In this document: positions 46,097-54,793 of the stretch, piece by piece
Position numbering within the stretch: position 1 is the first letter of the stretch
Layout of the letters: the number at the start of each line of letters is the position of its first letter
Assembly: GCA_020436165.1 (NCBI GenBank)
Contig: JAGQYI010000020.1
Location: 28,407 to 92,406, forward strand
Reading direction: 5' to 3'
Origin: Cyclobacteriaceae bacterium
GTDB lineage: Bacteria > Bacteroidota > Bacteroidia > Cytophagales > Cyclobacteriaceae
DNA length: 64,000 nt
Translations under genes and position numbers: made by a program
The notes under the pieces: model-generated
What the model saw: the letters and a program-made list of their open reading frames with translations, nothing else
The model's database searches: none
Told to the model about the DNA's origin: nothing

Positions 46097-47659
46097 ATGC
46101 CTAAAAAGGTAATTCTTTCACTTTCTCCTGCAGAAGCCCATTCGCTGGATATTCTGGAAGGTTTGGTTTTAAAAAGATCGGGCATTTCAAATGGCAAAGT
46201 AGAGCTTTTGAAGCGGTCTATTGATGCACGCAAATCGAAGGTAAAAATCAGGGTGGAGGCCAATGTATATGAGCAAGATGAGGCTTTTTATCCCATTGAT
46301 TACCAAAAACCAGATAAGGATGTAAGAAATTCTAAGCAAGTTATAATTGTAGGTGCCGGCCCGGCCGGACTTTTTGCCGCACTGCAATTAATTGAATTTG
46401 GCATAAAACCCGTTATTCTGGAGCGGGGAAAGGATGTGCAGCTAAGAAGGAGAGACCTTGCTGCAATCAACAAGCACAATACCGTCAACCCCGATTCCAA
46501 TTATTGTTTTGGCGAGGGAGGTGCCGGAACCTACTCGGATGGCAAGCTGTACACGCGTTCGAGCAAAAGAGGCAATGTGCGTAGAATATTAGAAATCTTG
46601 ACGGTATTTGGAGCAAGAAAGGAAATACTGGTGGATGCCCACCCTCATATTGGAACAAACAAATTGCCAAAGCTGATAGCCAATATGCGTGAATTTATTC
46701 TGGAACATGGAGGTGAAATTCATTTCGATTCACGTGTGGATGACATTATTATAAAAAATGGAGAGGCAAAAGGAGTAGAGGCAAACGGTTATCAATTCAT
46801 GGGTGAGGGAGTTATTCTGGCAACCGGTCATTCTGCCAGGGATATTTATTTGCTTCTTGAGCGCAAAAAAATAGAAATTGAATCGAAGCCATTTGCCCTG
46901 GGTGTGCGCGTAGAGCATCCTCAACAGTTAATAGATTCCATACAGTACCATTGCCAGATAAGGGATGAGCACTTGCCAGCGGCAAGCTATTCATTGGTGC
47001 AGCAAGTAAATTATCAGGATGTACAAAAAGGCGTTTTCTCTTTTTGCATGTGTCCCGGTGGGTTTATTGTTCCCGCAGCAACAGCCCCTGGCGAAATAGT
47101 AGTCAATGGGATGAGCCCTTCTCGCAGAGATTCCAAATTTGCTAATTCAGGAATTGTTGTTTCTGTTGATGAGGAAGATGTTAATCAATATGTAAAATAT
47201 GGTGCTTTAGCAGGCATGTACTATCAACAAGCAGTTGAACGCACTGCTTTTTCCATTTCAAATAGCCAGGCTGCACCGGCTCAGCGTTTGGTCGATTTTG
47301 CCCAAATGAAGGTCTCTTCTTCGTTGCCAGATACTTCCTATCAACCAGGAACTGTCTCAGCCGAAATGGGCGATGTGTTACCCGAAAGTATAGCCTACAG
47401 ATTGAGAAATGCCTTTAAGGCATATGATCGCAAAATGAAGGGCTATTTGACAAACGAAGCCGTTATTTTGGGAGTTGAAAGCAGAACCTCTTCCCCGGTT
47501 CGGATTCCCAGGAACTCTGAAACACTGGAACATGTTACAGTTATGCGATTATATCCGGCAGGCGAAGGGGCAGGTTATGCAGGAGGAATTGTATCAGCAG
47601 CCATGGATGGAGAAAAGTGCGCTAAAATGCTGACAGAAAAATATTTGAACAAAAAATGA
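46097..47659 (+). CDS. COG2509-type FAD-dependent dehydrogenase
   Basis: The 520-residue protein has an N-terminal domain of about 85 residues, the FAD motif VGAGPAGLFAAL, the second FAD-binding block NYCFGEGGAGTYSDGKLYTRS, ILATGHSARD, and the C-terminal PAGEGAGYAGGI. This order is that of the uncharacterised COG2509 dehydrogenases. The start (46097) is two bases after the stop of the YwqK fusion gene, and its stop overlaps the start of a CoA-binding protein (ATGA), so the two are co-translated. The substrate is unknown. Confidence 0.85.
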   Translation: MPKKVILSLSPAEAHSLDILEGLVLKRSGISNGKVELLKRSIDARKSKVKIRVEANVYEQDEAFYPIDYQKPDKDVRNSKQVIIVGAGPAGLFAALQLIEFGIKPVILERGKDVQLRRRDLAAINKHNTVNPDSNYCFGEGGAGTYSDGKLYTRSSKRGNVRRILEILTVFGARKEILVDAHPHIGTNKLPKLIANMREFILEHGGEIHFDSRVDDIIIKNGEAKGVEANGYQFMGEGVILATGHSARDIYLLLERKKIEIESKPFALGVRVEHPQQLIDSIQYHCQIRDEHLPAASYSLVQQVNYQDVQKGVFSFCMCPGGFIVPAATAPGEIVVNGMSPSRRDSKFANSGIVVSVDEEDVNQYVKYGALAGMYYQQAVERTAFSISNSQAAPAQRLVDFAQMKVSSSLPDTSYQPGTVSAEMGDVLPESIAYRLRNAFKAYDRKMKGYLTNEAVILGVESRTSSPVRIPRNSETLEHVTVMRLYPAGEGAGYAGGIVSAAMDGEKCAKMLTEKYLNKK

Positions 47660-48030
47660 AGGATCAAAAAAAGACAGTAATAATTGGAGCAACTCCCAAT
47701 ACAAGCAGATATGCCTATATGGCCGCAGAACGTTTAAGGGGGGCTAGCATTGAATTTGTGCCCGTTGGCATAAAGAAAGGAGAAGTGTTTGGCAGGGAGA
47801 TTTTGCCAATCCGTGAGAAGCCGCATATAAAGGATGTTCATACGGTTACTTTATATATTGGTCCTCACAACCAACCCGAATGGTACGATTATATTCTTTC
47901 ATTAAAACCTGAGAGAATAGTTTTTAACCCGGGGACAGAAAATGAAGCATTAGAAGAATTGGCAAAAAGTAACGGAATTGAAGTAGTTGAGGGGTGTACT
48001 TTGGTAATGCTGGGAGTAGGTACTTACTAA
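47656..48030 (+). CDS. Single-domain CoA-binding (Rossmann) protein
   Basis: The 124-residue protein matches the CoA_binding family: TVIIGATPNTSRYAYMAAERL in the nucleotide-binding part, then a middle block GREILPI, and IVFNPGTENEALEELAKSNGIEVVEGCTLVML at the end (short parts diagnostic). It resembles the small stand-alone YccU type. The overlapping COG2509 gene suggests a common transcript. Only two bases separate its stop from the convergent lipoprotein gene. Confidence 0.86.
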   Translation: MKDQKKTVIIGATPNTSRYAYMAAERLRGASIEFVPVGIKKGEVFGREILPIREKPHIKDVHTVTLYIGPHNQPEWYDYILSLKPERIVFNPGTENEALEELAKSNGIEVVEGCTLVMLGVGTY

Positions 48031-48032
48031 GC

Positions 48033-48761
48033 CTAGTTGATCGTAATGTCCTTTAATACAAATTCGTAGCTTTCAACTGTATTACTCCTGTTAAATGCAC
48101 GATCCTGGATTGAAATATCAAGCTTAATTGTATCGTTCTTAAAAATACTTAAAAGTCTGGCCCCCTTCATTTTGTAGATAAGCTTACCTTCCAAAGGCCT
48201 TTCTTTTGAGGAAGCATGGCCGTACTCATCTCTGTTTAAAATGGGGAACCTGCCGTAATAGCTTTCTCCGCAGTTGGGTTCAAACTCGGTAAGCCAATCA
48301 AAATAGTGATATTGCCCATTTTTACGCACATAAAAATCCACAAAAATATTATAGTGATTTAAATTTTGCCAAACATAGATTGTGTCCAACTCATTGGTTA
48401 TCAGTGAATCAATTAAGTAGTTATAACAGGAGTAAGGGAATTCATACGGAGGTAAGGTATCATATTCGGGATTACTTCTATCAGAGTATGTAACCCAGTT
48501 GCCATCTGGCTTTATTCTTCCAAAAAGCGCGCTGTAATCGCCAGACACATAACTGTCATCCAATCCTAAATCTCCATCTCCATCCTTAAAATTCACACTC
48601 ACAAAAAGAGTGTCATCAACTTGAGGATCATCAAAATGCTTAAAATACACATTATCAAATGTAATACTTGGCTCAACAGGATACTCTGGTGGTTTATGAC
48701 AACTCACAACTGTGGCTGCTAATAAAAGGGCAATGATGCTATATCGTATAACTGACTTCAC
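48033..48761 (-). CDS. Lipoprotein of unknown function, paralogue A
   Basis: The 242-residue lipoprotein (lipobox VVSC, Cys21) carries a calcium-like loop FKDGDGDLGLDDS near residue 60, then TYSDR, YDTLPPYEFPY, NHYNIFVDFY, NCGESYYGR and FKNDTIKLDISIQDRAFN. It is clearly homologous along its whole length to the gene at 49800-50522, with which it shares these blocks. The two copies flank the LuxE-like gene. The function is unknown; DGDGDLGLDD suggests metal binding. No resemblance to a named family was recognised. Confidence 0.78.
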   Translation of the reverse strand: MKSVIRYSIIALLLAATVVSCHKPPEYPVEPSITFDNVYFKHFDDPQVDDTLFVSVNFKDGDGDLGLDDSYVSGDYSALFGRIKPDGNWVTYSDRSNPEYDTLPPYEFPYSCYNYLIDSLITNELDTIYVWQNLNHYNIFVDFYVRKNGQYHYFDWLTEFEPNCGESYYGRFPILNRDEYGHASSKERPLEGKLIYKMKGARLLSIFKNDTIKLDISIQDRAFNRSNTVESYEFVLKDITIN

Positions 48762-48771
48762 TAAGATTGAA

Positions 48772-48779
48772 TAGATTTG
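48772..48779 (+). promoter_or_regulatory. Putative -7 promoter element of the LuxE-like gene
   Basis: TAGATTTG matches TAnnTTTG and lies 27 bases before the start at 48807, in the gap between the divergent lipoprotein A and LuxE-like genes. Confidence 0.5.
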
Positions 48780-48806
48780 TAACTCAAAAATACACTATGT
48801 AAACGC

Positions 48807-49793
48807 ATGTTTGATGCTAAAAGTTTTATAAATGAGTTGCCCAAAATTAATCAACATGGATTTGAAACCCATGCGTTAAAACTTTTCAGGTGGCAGGCAC
48901 AAAACAACAGTGTTTATAAAACTTATTTAAAAGGACTGGGTGTTGACCCAAACCAAATTTCTAAAACAAGTGAAATCCCTTTTTTGCCTATTACTTTTTT
49001 TAAGCAACACACCATTAAAACCAACGACTGGCAAGCCGAAAAAGTATTTGAGAGCAGTGGTACTTCCGGGATGGAAACAAGCAAACATCCTGTTAAGGAT
49101 CTTGGATTCTATCAAAATCATTCCCAACGATTGTTTGAAGAAGTCTTTGGAGAAGTAAATTCTATGCATATTTTGGGATTATTGCCCTCCTATTTAGAAC
49201 GAAACAGCTCTTCCCTTATAAGCATGGTGAGTAATTTAATTGAAGAAAGCACATCTCCTTACTCTGGGTTTTACCTAAACAATTATGAAGAACTTGCCCA
49301 TGTTTTAACAGAACTTGGTAAGGATACTAAAAGATCGGTGCTGTTTGGGGTAACCTTTGCCCTGCTTGACTTGGCGGAGCAGTATGAGTTGGATCTCAGC
49401 CACGTTACTTTGATAGAAACCGGAGGTATGAAGGGGAGAAGAGAAGAAATCACCCGAGAAGACCTTTATCTGGTATTAAAAGAAAGGCTTGGCTTCAAAC
49501 AAATCTATTCCGAATACGGAATGACCGAGCTTTTATCCCAGGCTTACGGAGAAAATGCCAGGTTTATATTACCCAACACCATGCGTGTGCATATACGAGA
49601 GGTAAATGATCCATTTAGCATAGCACGTACCGGTAAAACAGGTGGCGTTAATGTGATTGACCTGGCCAATGTGCACACCTGTGCCTTTATTGAAACGCAG
49701 GATTTGGGCCGCCAATTGGATGATGGTACATTTGAGGTGCTGGGAAGATTTGACAATAGCGAGTTGAGAGGGTGTAACCTTTTGGTCTCGTAG
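48807..49793 (+). CDS. LuxE-family acyl-activating enzyme
   Basis: The 328-residue protein has the AMP-binding loop FESSGTSGMETSKH (near residue 83), the A5-like motif YSEYGMTELLSQAYG, and GRFDNSELRGCN near the end. This matches the LuxE/PaaK-like acyl-protein synthetase family, which activates a carboxylic acid with ATP and passes it on to a thiol. Bacteroidota homologues are not tied to light production. The gene stands alone between two paralogous lipoprotein genes on the other strand; its carrier or partner is unknown. Confidence 0.85.
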   Translation: MFDAKSFINELPKINQHGFETHALKLFRWQAQNNSVYKTYLKGLGVDPNQISKTSEIPFLPITFFKQHTIKTNDWQAEKVFESSGTSGMETSKHPVKDLGFYQNHSQRLFEEVFGEVNSMHILGLLPSYLERNSSSLISMVSNLIEESTSPYSGFYLNNYEELAHVLTELGKDTKRSVLFGVTFALLDLAEQYELDLSHVTLIETGGMKGRREEITREDLYLVLKERLGFKQIYSEYGMTELLSQAYGENARFILPNTMRVHIREVNDPFSIARTGKTGGVNVIDLANVHTCAFIETQDLGRQLDDGTFEVLGRFDNSELRGCNLLVS

Positions 49794-49799
49794 TAGGTA

Positions 49800-50522
49800 C
49801 TAATCTTTTGTTATTTCTTGTAGCGTGAATTCAGGTGTTTCAATTATGTTGCTTTTATTTAATGCCCTATCTTGAATTTGTATTTTGAGTTTTAAGGTGT
49901 CATTTTTAAATATTACATAAAGACGTGCACCCCACATTGGATATTCTATTTTTCCTGATTTCAGTGGAACGCCATATATGCTAGGCCCCTCAATTCTTCC
50001 ATAATAATTCTCCCCACAATTTTGACCAAATGTTGTTTTAAAATCGAATAATTCATATTTACCCTCTTTCTTTCTATAATAGTCTATGAAAATATTATAG
50101 TGGTTTCGGTTTTGTTGAACATAAAAAGTGTCGATATCACAATTATTTTCCCAGTCAATGGCATAGTTGTAGCAATAGTATGGAAATTCATAAGGAGGCA
50201 ATGTATCATAAGGAGGGGTATTCCTGTCAGAATAGGTCAAATAAGAGCCGTCATTTTTTAAAAAGTAATTCAGGGTATTATAGGGTGCTTCCGTGAAACT
50301 ATCATCCAGACCAAAATCTGCATCTCCATCAGTATATTTTATTTTTAGTGCCAATGTGTCCTTGTATTCGTAAGAGTCTGATTTTACAAAGTAGATATCA
50401 CTTAACTCAATTGTAGGTATTATCGAATATTCAGGCTCTTCCGTTTCTTTTGAACAGGAGATTGACCCAAAAAGAACAGAAATAAATAAAAAATTGACTA
50501 TTATTTTTCTCAGATTGTTCAT
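49800..50522 (-). CDS. Lipoprotein of unknown function, paralogue B
   Basis: The 240-residue lipoprotein (lipobox SISC, Cys23) is homologous to the gene at 48033-48761. Shared blocks are YTDGDADFGLDDS, TYSDR, YDTLPPYEFPYYCYNY, NHYNIF, NCGENYYGR and FKNDTLKLKIQIQDRALN. The copies have diverged by about half of their residues, so the duplication is old. Three cysteines beyond the lipidated one may form disulfides. The gene is preceded (30 bases) by folK on the same strand and converges with the LuxE-like gene, six bases apart. Confidence 0.78.
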   Translation of the reverse strand: MNNLRKIIVNFLFISVLFGSISCSKETEEPEYSIIPTIELSDIYFVKSDSYEYKDTLALKIKYTDGDADFGLDDSFTEAPYNTLNYFLKNDGSYLTYSDRNTPPYDTLPPYEFPYYCYNYAIDWENNCDIDTFYVQQNRNHYNIFIDYYRKKEGKYELFDFKTTFGQNCGENYYGRIEGPSIYGVPLKSGKIEYPMWGARLYVIFKNDTLKLKIQIQDRALNKSNIIETPEFTLQEITKD

Positions 50523-50552
50523 TCAATAAATTTAATCTAAAAATACTTAAAT

Positions 50553-51035
50553 TTATTGTTTTTCAACCTCCAGCGGATCCATACACGCTTCCAGCAACTC
50601 TTTTTGGGTTTTACCCAAAACAGGATGCTTAAAATCAGGTGCTATCTCGGCCATAGGAGCCAACGTAAATTTTCTGTCGGGAATGCCGGAATGTGGTATT
50701 TCAAGATTGGAAGTAATAACCACAGATGAATTGAAATACAAAATATCGATATCTATTACGCGCTCACCCCATTTTTCATACCGCACACGGCCCAATTCTT
50801 CTTCAATTTTAGCAATCTCTTTCAACAGTTTATGAGGCGTATAGGTTGTAGAAATTTCAACAACCTGGTTCAAAAATGCCGGTTGGTCTTCCTTACCCCA
50901 TGCCGAGGTTTCATAAACCGATGAGGTTTGGCGAATGGTGCCAAGCCTGGTGCCAATATGCCCGGCAGCTTTTTTTAGCATTAATTTTCGGTCTCCCAGG
51001 TTCGATCCTAATAACAAAAATACCTGTCGGTTCAT
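50553..51035 (-). CDS. folK: 2-amino-4-hydroxy-6-hydroxymethyldihydropteridine pyrophosphokinase
   Basis: The 160-residue enzyme transfers pyrophosphate to 6-hydroxymethyldihydropterin in folate synthesis. It shows LLGSNLGDR near the start, TSAWGKEDQPAFLNQV in the middle, and the metal-binding RWxxRVIDIDIL form ERVIDIDILYF (D-x-D pair), followed by IPHSGIPDRKFTLAPMAEI near the end (short parts diagnostic). Length is normal. It is divergent from sppA. Confidence 0.93.
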   Translation of the reverse strand: MNRQVFLLLGSNLGDRKLMLKKAAGHIGTRLGTIRQTSSVYETSAWGKEDQPAFLNQVVEISTTYTPHKLLKEIAKIEEELGRVRYEKWGERVIDIDILYFNSSVVITSNLEIPHSGIPDRKFTLAPMAEIAPDFKHPVLGKTQKELLEACMDPLEVEKQ

Positions 51036-51131
51036 AGACTAAATTCTTTGGTGCAAATCTATTGGTTCCATTTTTTATTTAATTCCCAAACCTCTGGAGC
51101 ACCATTCAAACTATTTTCATGCAATTAAAAG

Positions 51132-51149
51132 AATACTTGCAAAAGTATT
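51132..51149. promoter_or_regulatory. Dyad between folK and sppA
   Basis: AATACTT (51132-51138) and AAGTATT (51143-51149) form a perfect 7-bp inverted repeat with a GCAA spacer, in the 210-base divergent gap. It may be an operator or a small hairpin; there is no T-run. Confidence 0.35.
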
Positions 51150-51245
51150 TATACTTCGGCTTATTTTTGAGTGAATTATCATGTTCACATGGTTCATTAA
51201 TCAAATAGCCAGGTTTTGGTATGTTTCAACTAATACAATTTATAA

Positions 51246-52997
51246 ATGAAATTTCTTAGGTCGTTTTTGGCAAGCTTACTTGCGTTGATCGTATTTTCAA
51301 TTGTGGGTTTCTTTTTTCTTGTAGCAATGGTTTCTGCACTTGATAAAAAAGAATCTGTTAAAGTAGAGGATAACAGTGTTCTCCGAATAAGTCTAAACCG
51401 TCCACTGGCCGATCGCAGCTTTAACGATCCGTTTGCCGATCTTGGCTTTGGTGGAGGAGATGCCCGAAAAATTGGAGTCATTGATCTGAAAAGTGCATTG
51501 GAGCATGCTGCAACGGATGACAAAATAAAGGGTATTGTGCTGGATGCTCCTGGTTTGATGGGCGGCCTTGCACTTGGTGAAGAGGTACGCAAAGCACTTG
51601 TGGAATTTAAATCTTCAGGCAAGTTTATTATGTCCTATGCCGATTGGTTGACAGAAGGAGGTTTCTATATTTCATCGGTGGCCGATGAGCTTTACGTAAG
51701 CCCGGCCGGTGATGTAGAGTGGAACGGACTTTCATCCAAATCTGTATTCTTTAAGGGTACATTGGATAAGCTGGATATACAAGCCCAGATCTTCAGAGTG
51801 GGCACATACAAGAGTGCAGTAGAGCCATTTATGTTGGATAAAATGAGCGATGCCAGCCGGGAGCAAACCACTTCGTTCATCAACTCTATTTACAATCACA
51901 TGGTGAGCGAGATGTCTCCTGATCTGGGAATTGATGCGGGTAAACTGCGAGAAATGTCAGATAAAATGTCAGCCCAGAACCTGGAGCAGGCTGTAAGCCT
52001 TGGGCTTATTAAAGGAGAGCTCTACAAAGACCAGTTCATGCAAAAAGTGGCTGATAAGGTGGGTGTTGAAAAAGAAGAGGATATCAATTTTGTTAGTTTT
52101 CAGGACTACAACAGGTCTTACAGTTCGTCCAATTCTTCAAAAAACAGAATAGCTGTAATTATTGCAGAAGGCGATATTGTAGATGGTAGAGGAACCAGGG
52201 ATCAGATTGGTGCAGAGAAATTTACCAAGGAAATACGCAAAGCACGGGAGAATGACAAAATTAAGGCGGTTGTGTTACGGGTGAATTCTCCGGGAGGAAG
52301 TGCGCTTGCTTCGGACCTTATCTGGAGAGAGATTGTTAAAACAAAAGAAGTGAAGCCGGTAATTGCCTCATTTAGTAACTATGCCGCATCGGGTGGATAT
52401 TACATCAGCATGGCGGCCGATACCATTGTGGCGCAACCCAATACGATCACAGGTTCCATTGGTATTTTTGGCATCATCTTCAATTTTGGAGACTTCATGT
52501 CCAACAAACTTGGAATAACCACGGAAGACGTGAACACTGGCGAGTACTCAGGAATGATGACAACCACTCGTGCTTTAACAGATGCCGAAAAGAAAATTAT
52601 CCAAAACGGAGTAAATCATGGATATGAACTATTTACCTCCAAAGCGGCAGAGGGGCGTCATATGAGTTTGGAAGCGCTGAAAGCAGTTGCTTCCGGAAGG
52701 GTGTGGACAGGCTCTCAGGCCAAGGAAATTGGCTTGGTAGATGTGTTGGGTGGTTTGGATGATGCCATAAAAATAGCTGCTGAAAAAGCAGGAATTGCCG
52801 ATGACTACAAAGTGCGTTATTATCCGGAACAAAAGACCGCATTGGAAGAGGTAATGGCTGAGTTGGAAGGAACTACCGAAGCCAGGCTCATGAAAAGCAA
52901 ACTGGGCGAGATGTACCCTTATGCTGAAATGCTGGAAAAAGTAAAATCAATGAGTGGTGTGCAAGCCCGCATGTTTCCGGTAGTAGAGGTGGAATAA
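51246..52997 (+). CDS. sppA: Signal peptide peptidase SppA, long form
   Basis: The 583-residue protein has an N-terminal membrane anchor and two S49 domains in tandem, the 67-kDa form known from E. coli. The catalytic Lys189 lies in GTYKSAVEPF and the nucleophile Ser382 in NYAASGGYY; the family uses this Ser/Lys dyad to degrade cleaved signal peptides in the membrane. The stop shares one base with the ArsC-like start (TAATG), so translation is coupled. Confidence 0.93.
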   Translation: MKFLRSFLASLLALIVFSIVGFFFLVAMVSALDKKESVKVEDNSVLRISLNRPLADRSFNDPFADLGFGGGDARKIGVIDLKSALEHAATDDKIKGIVLDAPGLMGGLALGEEVRKALVEFKSSGKFIMSYADWLTEGGFYISSVADELYVSPAGDVEWNGLSSKSVFFKGTLDKLDIQAQIFRVGTYKSAVEPFMLDKMSDASREQTTSFINSIYNHMVSEMSPDLGIDAGKLREMSDKMSAQNLEQAVSLGLIKGELYKDQFMQKVADKVGVEKEEDINFVSFQDYNRSYSSSNSSKNRIAVIIAEGDIVDGRGTRDQIGAEKFTKEIRKARENDKIKAVVLRVNSPGGSALASDLIWREIVKTKEVKPVIASFSNYAASGGYYISMAADTIVAQPNTITGSIGIFGIIFNFGDFMSNKLGITTEDVNTGEYSGMMTTTRALTDAEKKIIQNGVNHGYELFTSKAAEGRHMSLEALKAVASGRVWTGSQAKEIGLVDVLGGLDDAIKIAAEKAGIADDYKVRYYPEQKTALEEVMAELEGTTEARLMKSKLGEMYPYAEMLEKVKSMSGVQARMFPVVEVE

Positions 52998-53359
52998 TGC
53001 GAAAAGTATATTATTTGTCTACTTGCTCAACCTCCAAAAGGATTATTGAAGAGCTTGGTTTAAAGAACCTGAATTTTGAATTCCAAGACATAAAATTTGA
53101 TTCTATAACGGAATCTCAGCTTGAGGCCATGCATAAAATGGCAGGTAGCTACGAAGCACTATTCTCAAAAATTGCCCGTAAGTACAAAGAGCTTGGCTTA
53201 AAAGATAAGCACTTAACCGAAGCTGATTTCAGGAAGTATATTTTGGATGAATATACTTTTTTAAAAAGGCCGGTGATCTTAATCGATGATTCTATTTATG
53301 TGGGAAGTGCTAAAAAAACAGTTGAAGCGGCTGCTGAAAAGCTTAACACGATCAATTAA
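52997..53359 (+). CDS. ArsC/Spx-fold protein (arsenate reductase family)
   Basis: The 120-residue protein has the ArsC-family pattern: LSTCSTSKRIIEEL (Cys10 as the only candidate redox cysteine, in a CSTSKR loop), and KRPVILIDDSIYVG, corresponding to the RP motif. It is probably not a true arsenate reductase, because there is no ars operon and the active loop differs from CGTSR. It is one base overlapped with both neighbours, sppA and the ATP-cone/nuclease gene, so it belongs to a three-gene operon. Confidence 0.82.
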   Translation: MRKVYYLSTCSTSKRIIEELGLKNLNFEFQDIKFDSITESQLEAMHKMAGSYEALFSKIARKYKELGLKDKHLTEADFRKYILDEYTFLKRPVILIDDSIYVGSAKKTVEAAAEKLNTIN

Positions 53360-54192
53360 TGCCAGAACTCCTTGTTAAAAAATATAATGGCGATTTAGTG
53401 CCTTTTGACCGCCAACGGTTGTTGAGTTCTTTAAAGCGGTCCGGTGCAACCGATCGAACAGCCGATATCATTACGCAGGCGATAGAGCTGGAATCCTATG
53501 ACGGTATTACCACAAAAGAGATCTATAAAAAGGCATCGGAGCTATTGAGTAAACAGGAACGTGGCACCAGCATAAAATACCGTTTAAAGCAGGCCATTAT
53601 GGAACTGGGACCCTCCGGGTATCCATTCGAAAAATTTGTAGGTGAACTTTTTAAAAGCCGGGGTTTTGAAGTAGAAACCGGGGTGATGATGCAGGGCTGG
53701 TCGGTAATGCATGAGGTGGATGTGGTGGCTAAGAACCCTGACAAATACTATTTGGTTGAGTGCAAGTTTCATAACGACCTGGCAGCAAAATCAGACGTGA
53801 AGGTGTCCATGTACTTTCAGTCGCGCATGTATGATATTAAAAAGGTGCTGCGCAATGGAGACGGCAAGAATAAGAAAGCAATGGCCGGGTGGATCGTTAC
53901 CAATACACGCTTTACAAAAGATGCCATCAAATTTGGGAACGATTACGGATTAGTAATGCTTAGCTGGGATTACCCGGAATCAGGTGGGTTGCGTGAGTGG
54001 ATCGAGTTGGAAGGATTGCATCCAATTACAAGCCTGTCGAGCTTGACAAAAAAAGAGAAGAAGGAGCTGTTGGCGGCTGGTATTGTTCGGTGTAGCCATT
54101 TATACGAACAGCCTGAACTTATGGATAAACTGCCTATTAAGCTCAGAAATAAACGAGGAGCGCTAAATGAGTTAAAGGCACTGTTTGGATAA
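53359..54192 (+). CDS. ATP-cone domain fused to a PD-(D/E)XK (Mrr-like) nuclease
   Basis: The 277-residue protein joins an ATP-cone (residues 4-85, VKKYNGDLVPFDRQRLLSSL then TTKEIYKKASELL) to a restriction-endonuclease-like domain. The nuclease motif is D121 in HEVDVVAK and E134-x-K136 in YLVECKF, a D-x(12)-E-x-K arrangement of the PD-(D/E)XK superfamily. The ATP-cone is normally an allosteric nucleotide-sensing module in ribonucleotide reductases and NrdR. The combination suggests nucleotide-controlled DNA cleavage or repair, inferred and not known. The start overlaps the ArsC-like gene by one base; a hairpin follows the stop. Confidence 0.8.
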   Translation: MPELLVKKYNGDLVPFDRQRLLSSLKRSGATDRTADIITQAIELESYDGITTKEIYKKASELLSKQERGTSIKYRLKQAIMELGPSGYPFEKFVGELFKSRGFEVETGVMMQGWSVMHEVDVVAKNPDKYYLVECKFHNDLAAKSDVKVSMYFQSRMYDIKKVLRNGDGKNKKAMAGWIVTNTRFTKDAIKFGNDYGLVMLSWDYPESGGLREWIELEGLHPITSLSSLTKKEKKELLAAGIVRCSHLYEQPELMDKLPIKLRNKRGALNELKALFG

Positions 54193-54195
54193 ACA

Positions 54196-54227
54196 AAAGC
54201 ACCTGCTGAACAAATAACAGGTGCTTT
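54196..54227. terminator. Hairpin between convergent genes (terminator-like)
   Basis: A perfect 10-bp stem AAAGCACCTG (54196-54205) and CAGGTGCTTT (54218-54227) with a 12-base loop separates the ATP-cone/nuclease gene from YceI. On the minus strand it is followed by TGTTTAT and on the plus strand by CTTAAAT, so it may act on both transcripts, though neither T-run is strong. Confidence 0.65.
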
Positions 54228-54246
54228 CTTAAATAGATTTTGCTGG

Positions 54247-54771
54247 TTATTGCTTTACAAACTGAGCAGCGATCACCAGTTTAACTGTGTCTGAAACCAC
54301 AACACTTCCTGCCTCAGTAACAGCATTCCATTTCAGGTTGTAGTCCTTTCTGTTTATTTCACCGGTAAGCTCAAAACCTGCCTTTGTTTGTCCGTAAGGA
54401 TCAACAGCCGTTCCGTTGTACTCAACATCAAGGCTGATACGTTTTGTAATATCCCGTATGGTTAGGTCTCCTACCAATGAAGCGCCATCAAACTTCACAG
54501 ATTTAAACGTAATTGCAGGGTGTTTCTCCGCATTGAAAAAGTCATCGGACTTTAGGTGGGCATCTCGGTCGGCATTTTTGGTGCTAATAGAATCCACATC
54601 AATTGTTACGTTCACCGATGCATCCTCAAAGTTCTCACTTTCCGTTTCTACTTCACCTGTAAACGATCCAAATTGACCGGTTACTGTTGAGATCATCATG
54701 TGCTTTACCTTGAAAGTAACTTCAGAGTGCACAGGGTCAATTACCCATTTTGTTTTTGCTAATGTTTCCAT
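54247..54771 (-). CDS. YceI-family lipid-binding protein
   Basis: The 174-residue protein is a lipocalin-like YceI barrel: WVIDPVHSEVTFKVKHMMIS at the start, FFNAEKHPAITFKS in the middle, and GDLTIRDITKRISLDVEY. YceI proteins bind long-chain polyisoprenoids. No signal peptide is visible, so this form is probably cytoplasmic, unlike E. coli YceI. It lies 22 bases after the pirin gene on the same strand, so the two may share a transcript. Confidence 0.88.
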   Translation of the reverse strand: METLAKTKWVIDPVHSEVTFKVKHMMISTVTGQFGSFTGEVETESENFEDASVNVTIDVDSISTKNADRDAHLKSDDFFNAEKHPAITFKSVKFDGASLVGDLTIRDITKRISLDVEYNGTAVDPYGQTKAGFELTGEINRKDYNLKWNAVTEAGSVVVSDTVKLVIAAQFVKQ

Positions 54772-54793
54772 AGTATATCAGTTTAAAAATTTA

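Noticed and set aside
52997..53359. Arsenic resistance operon
   Set aside because: Only an ArsC-fold protein is present; no ArsR, ArsB or Acr3, and the active loop differs from the reductases.
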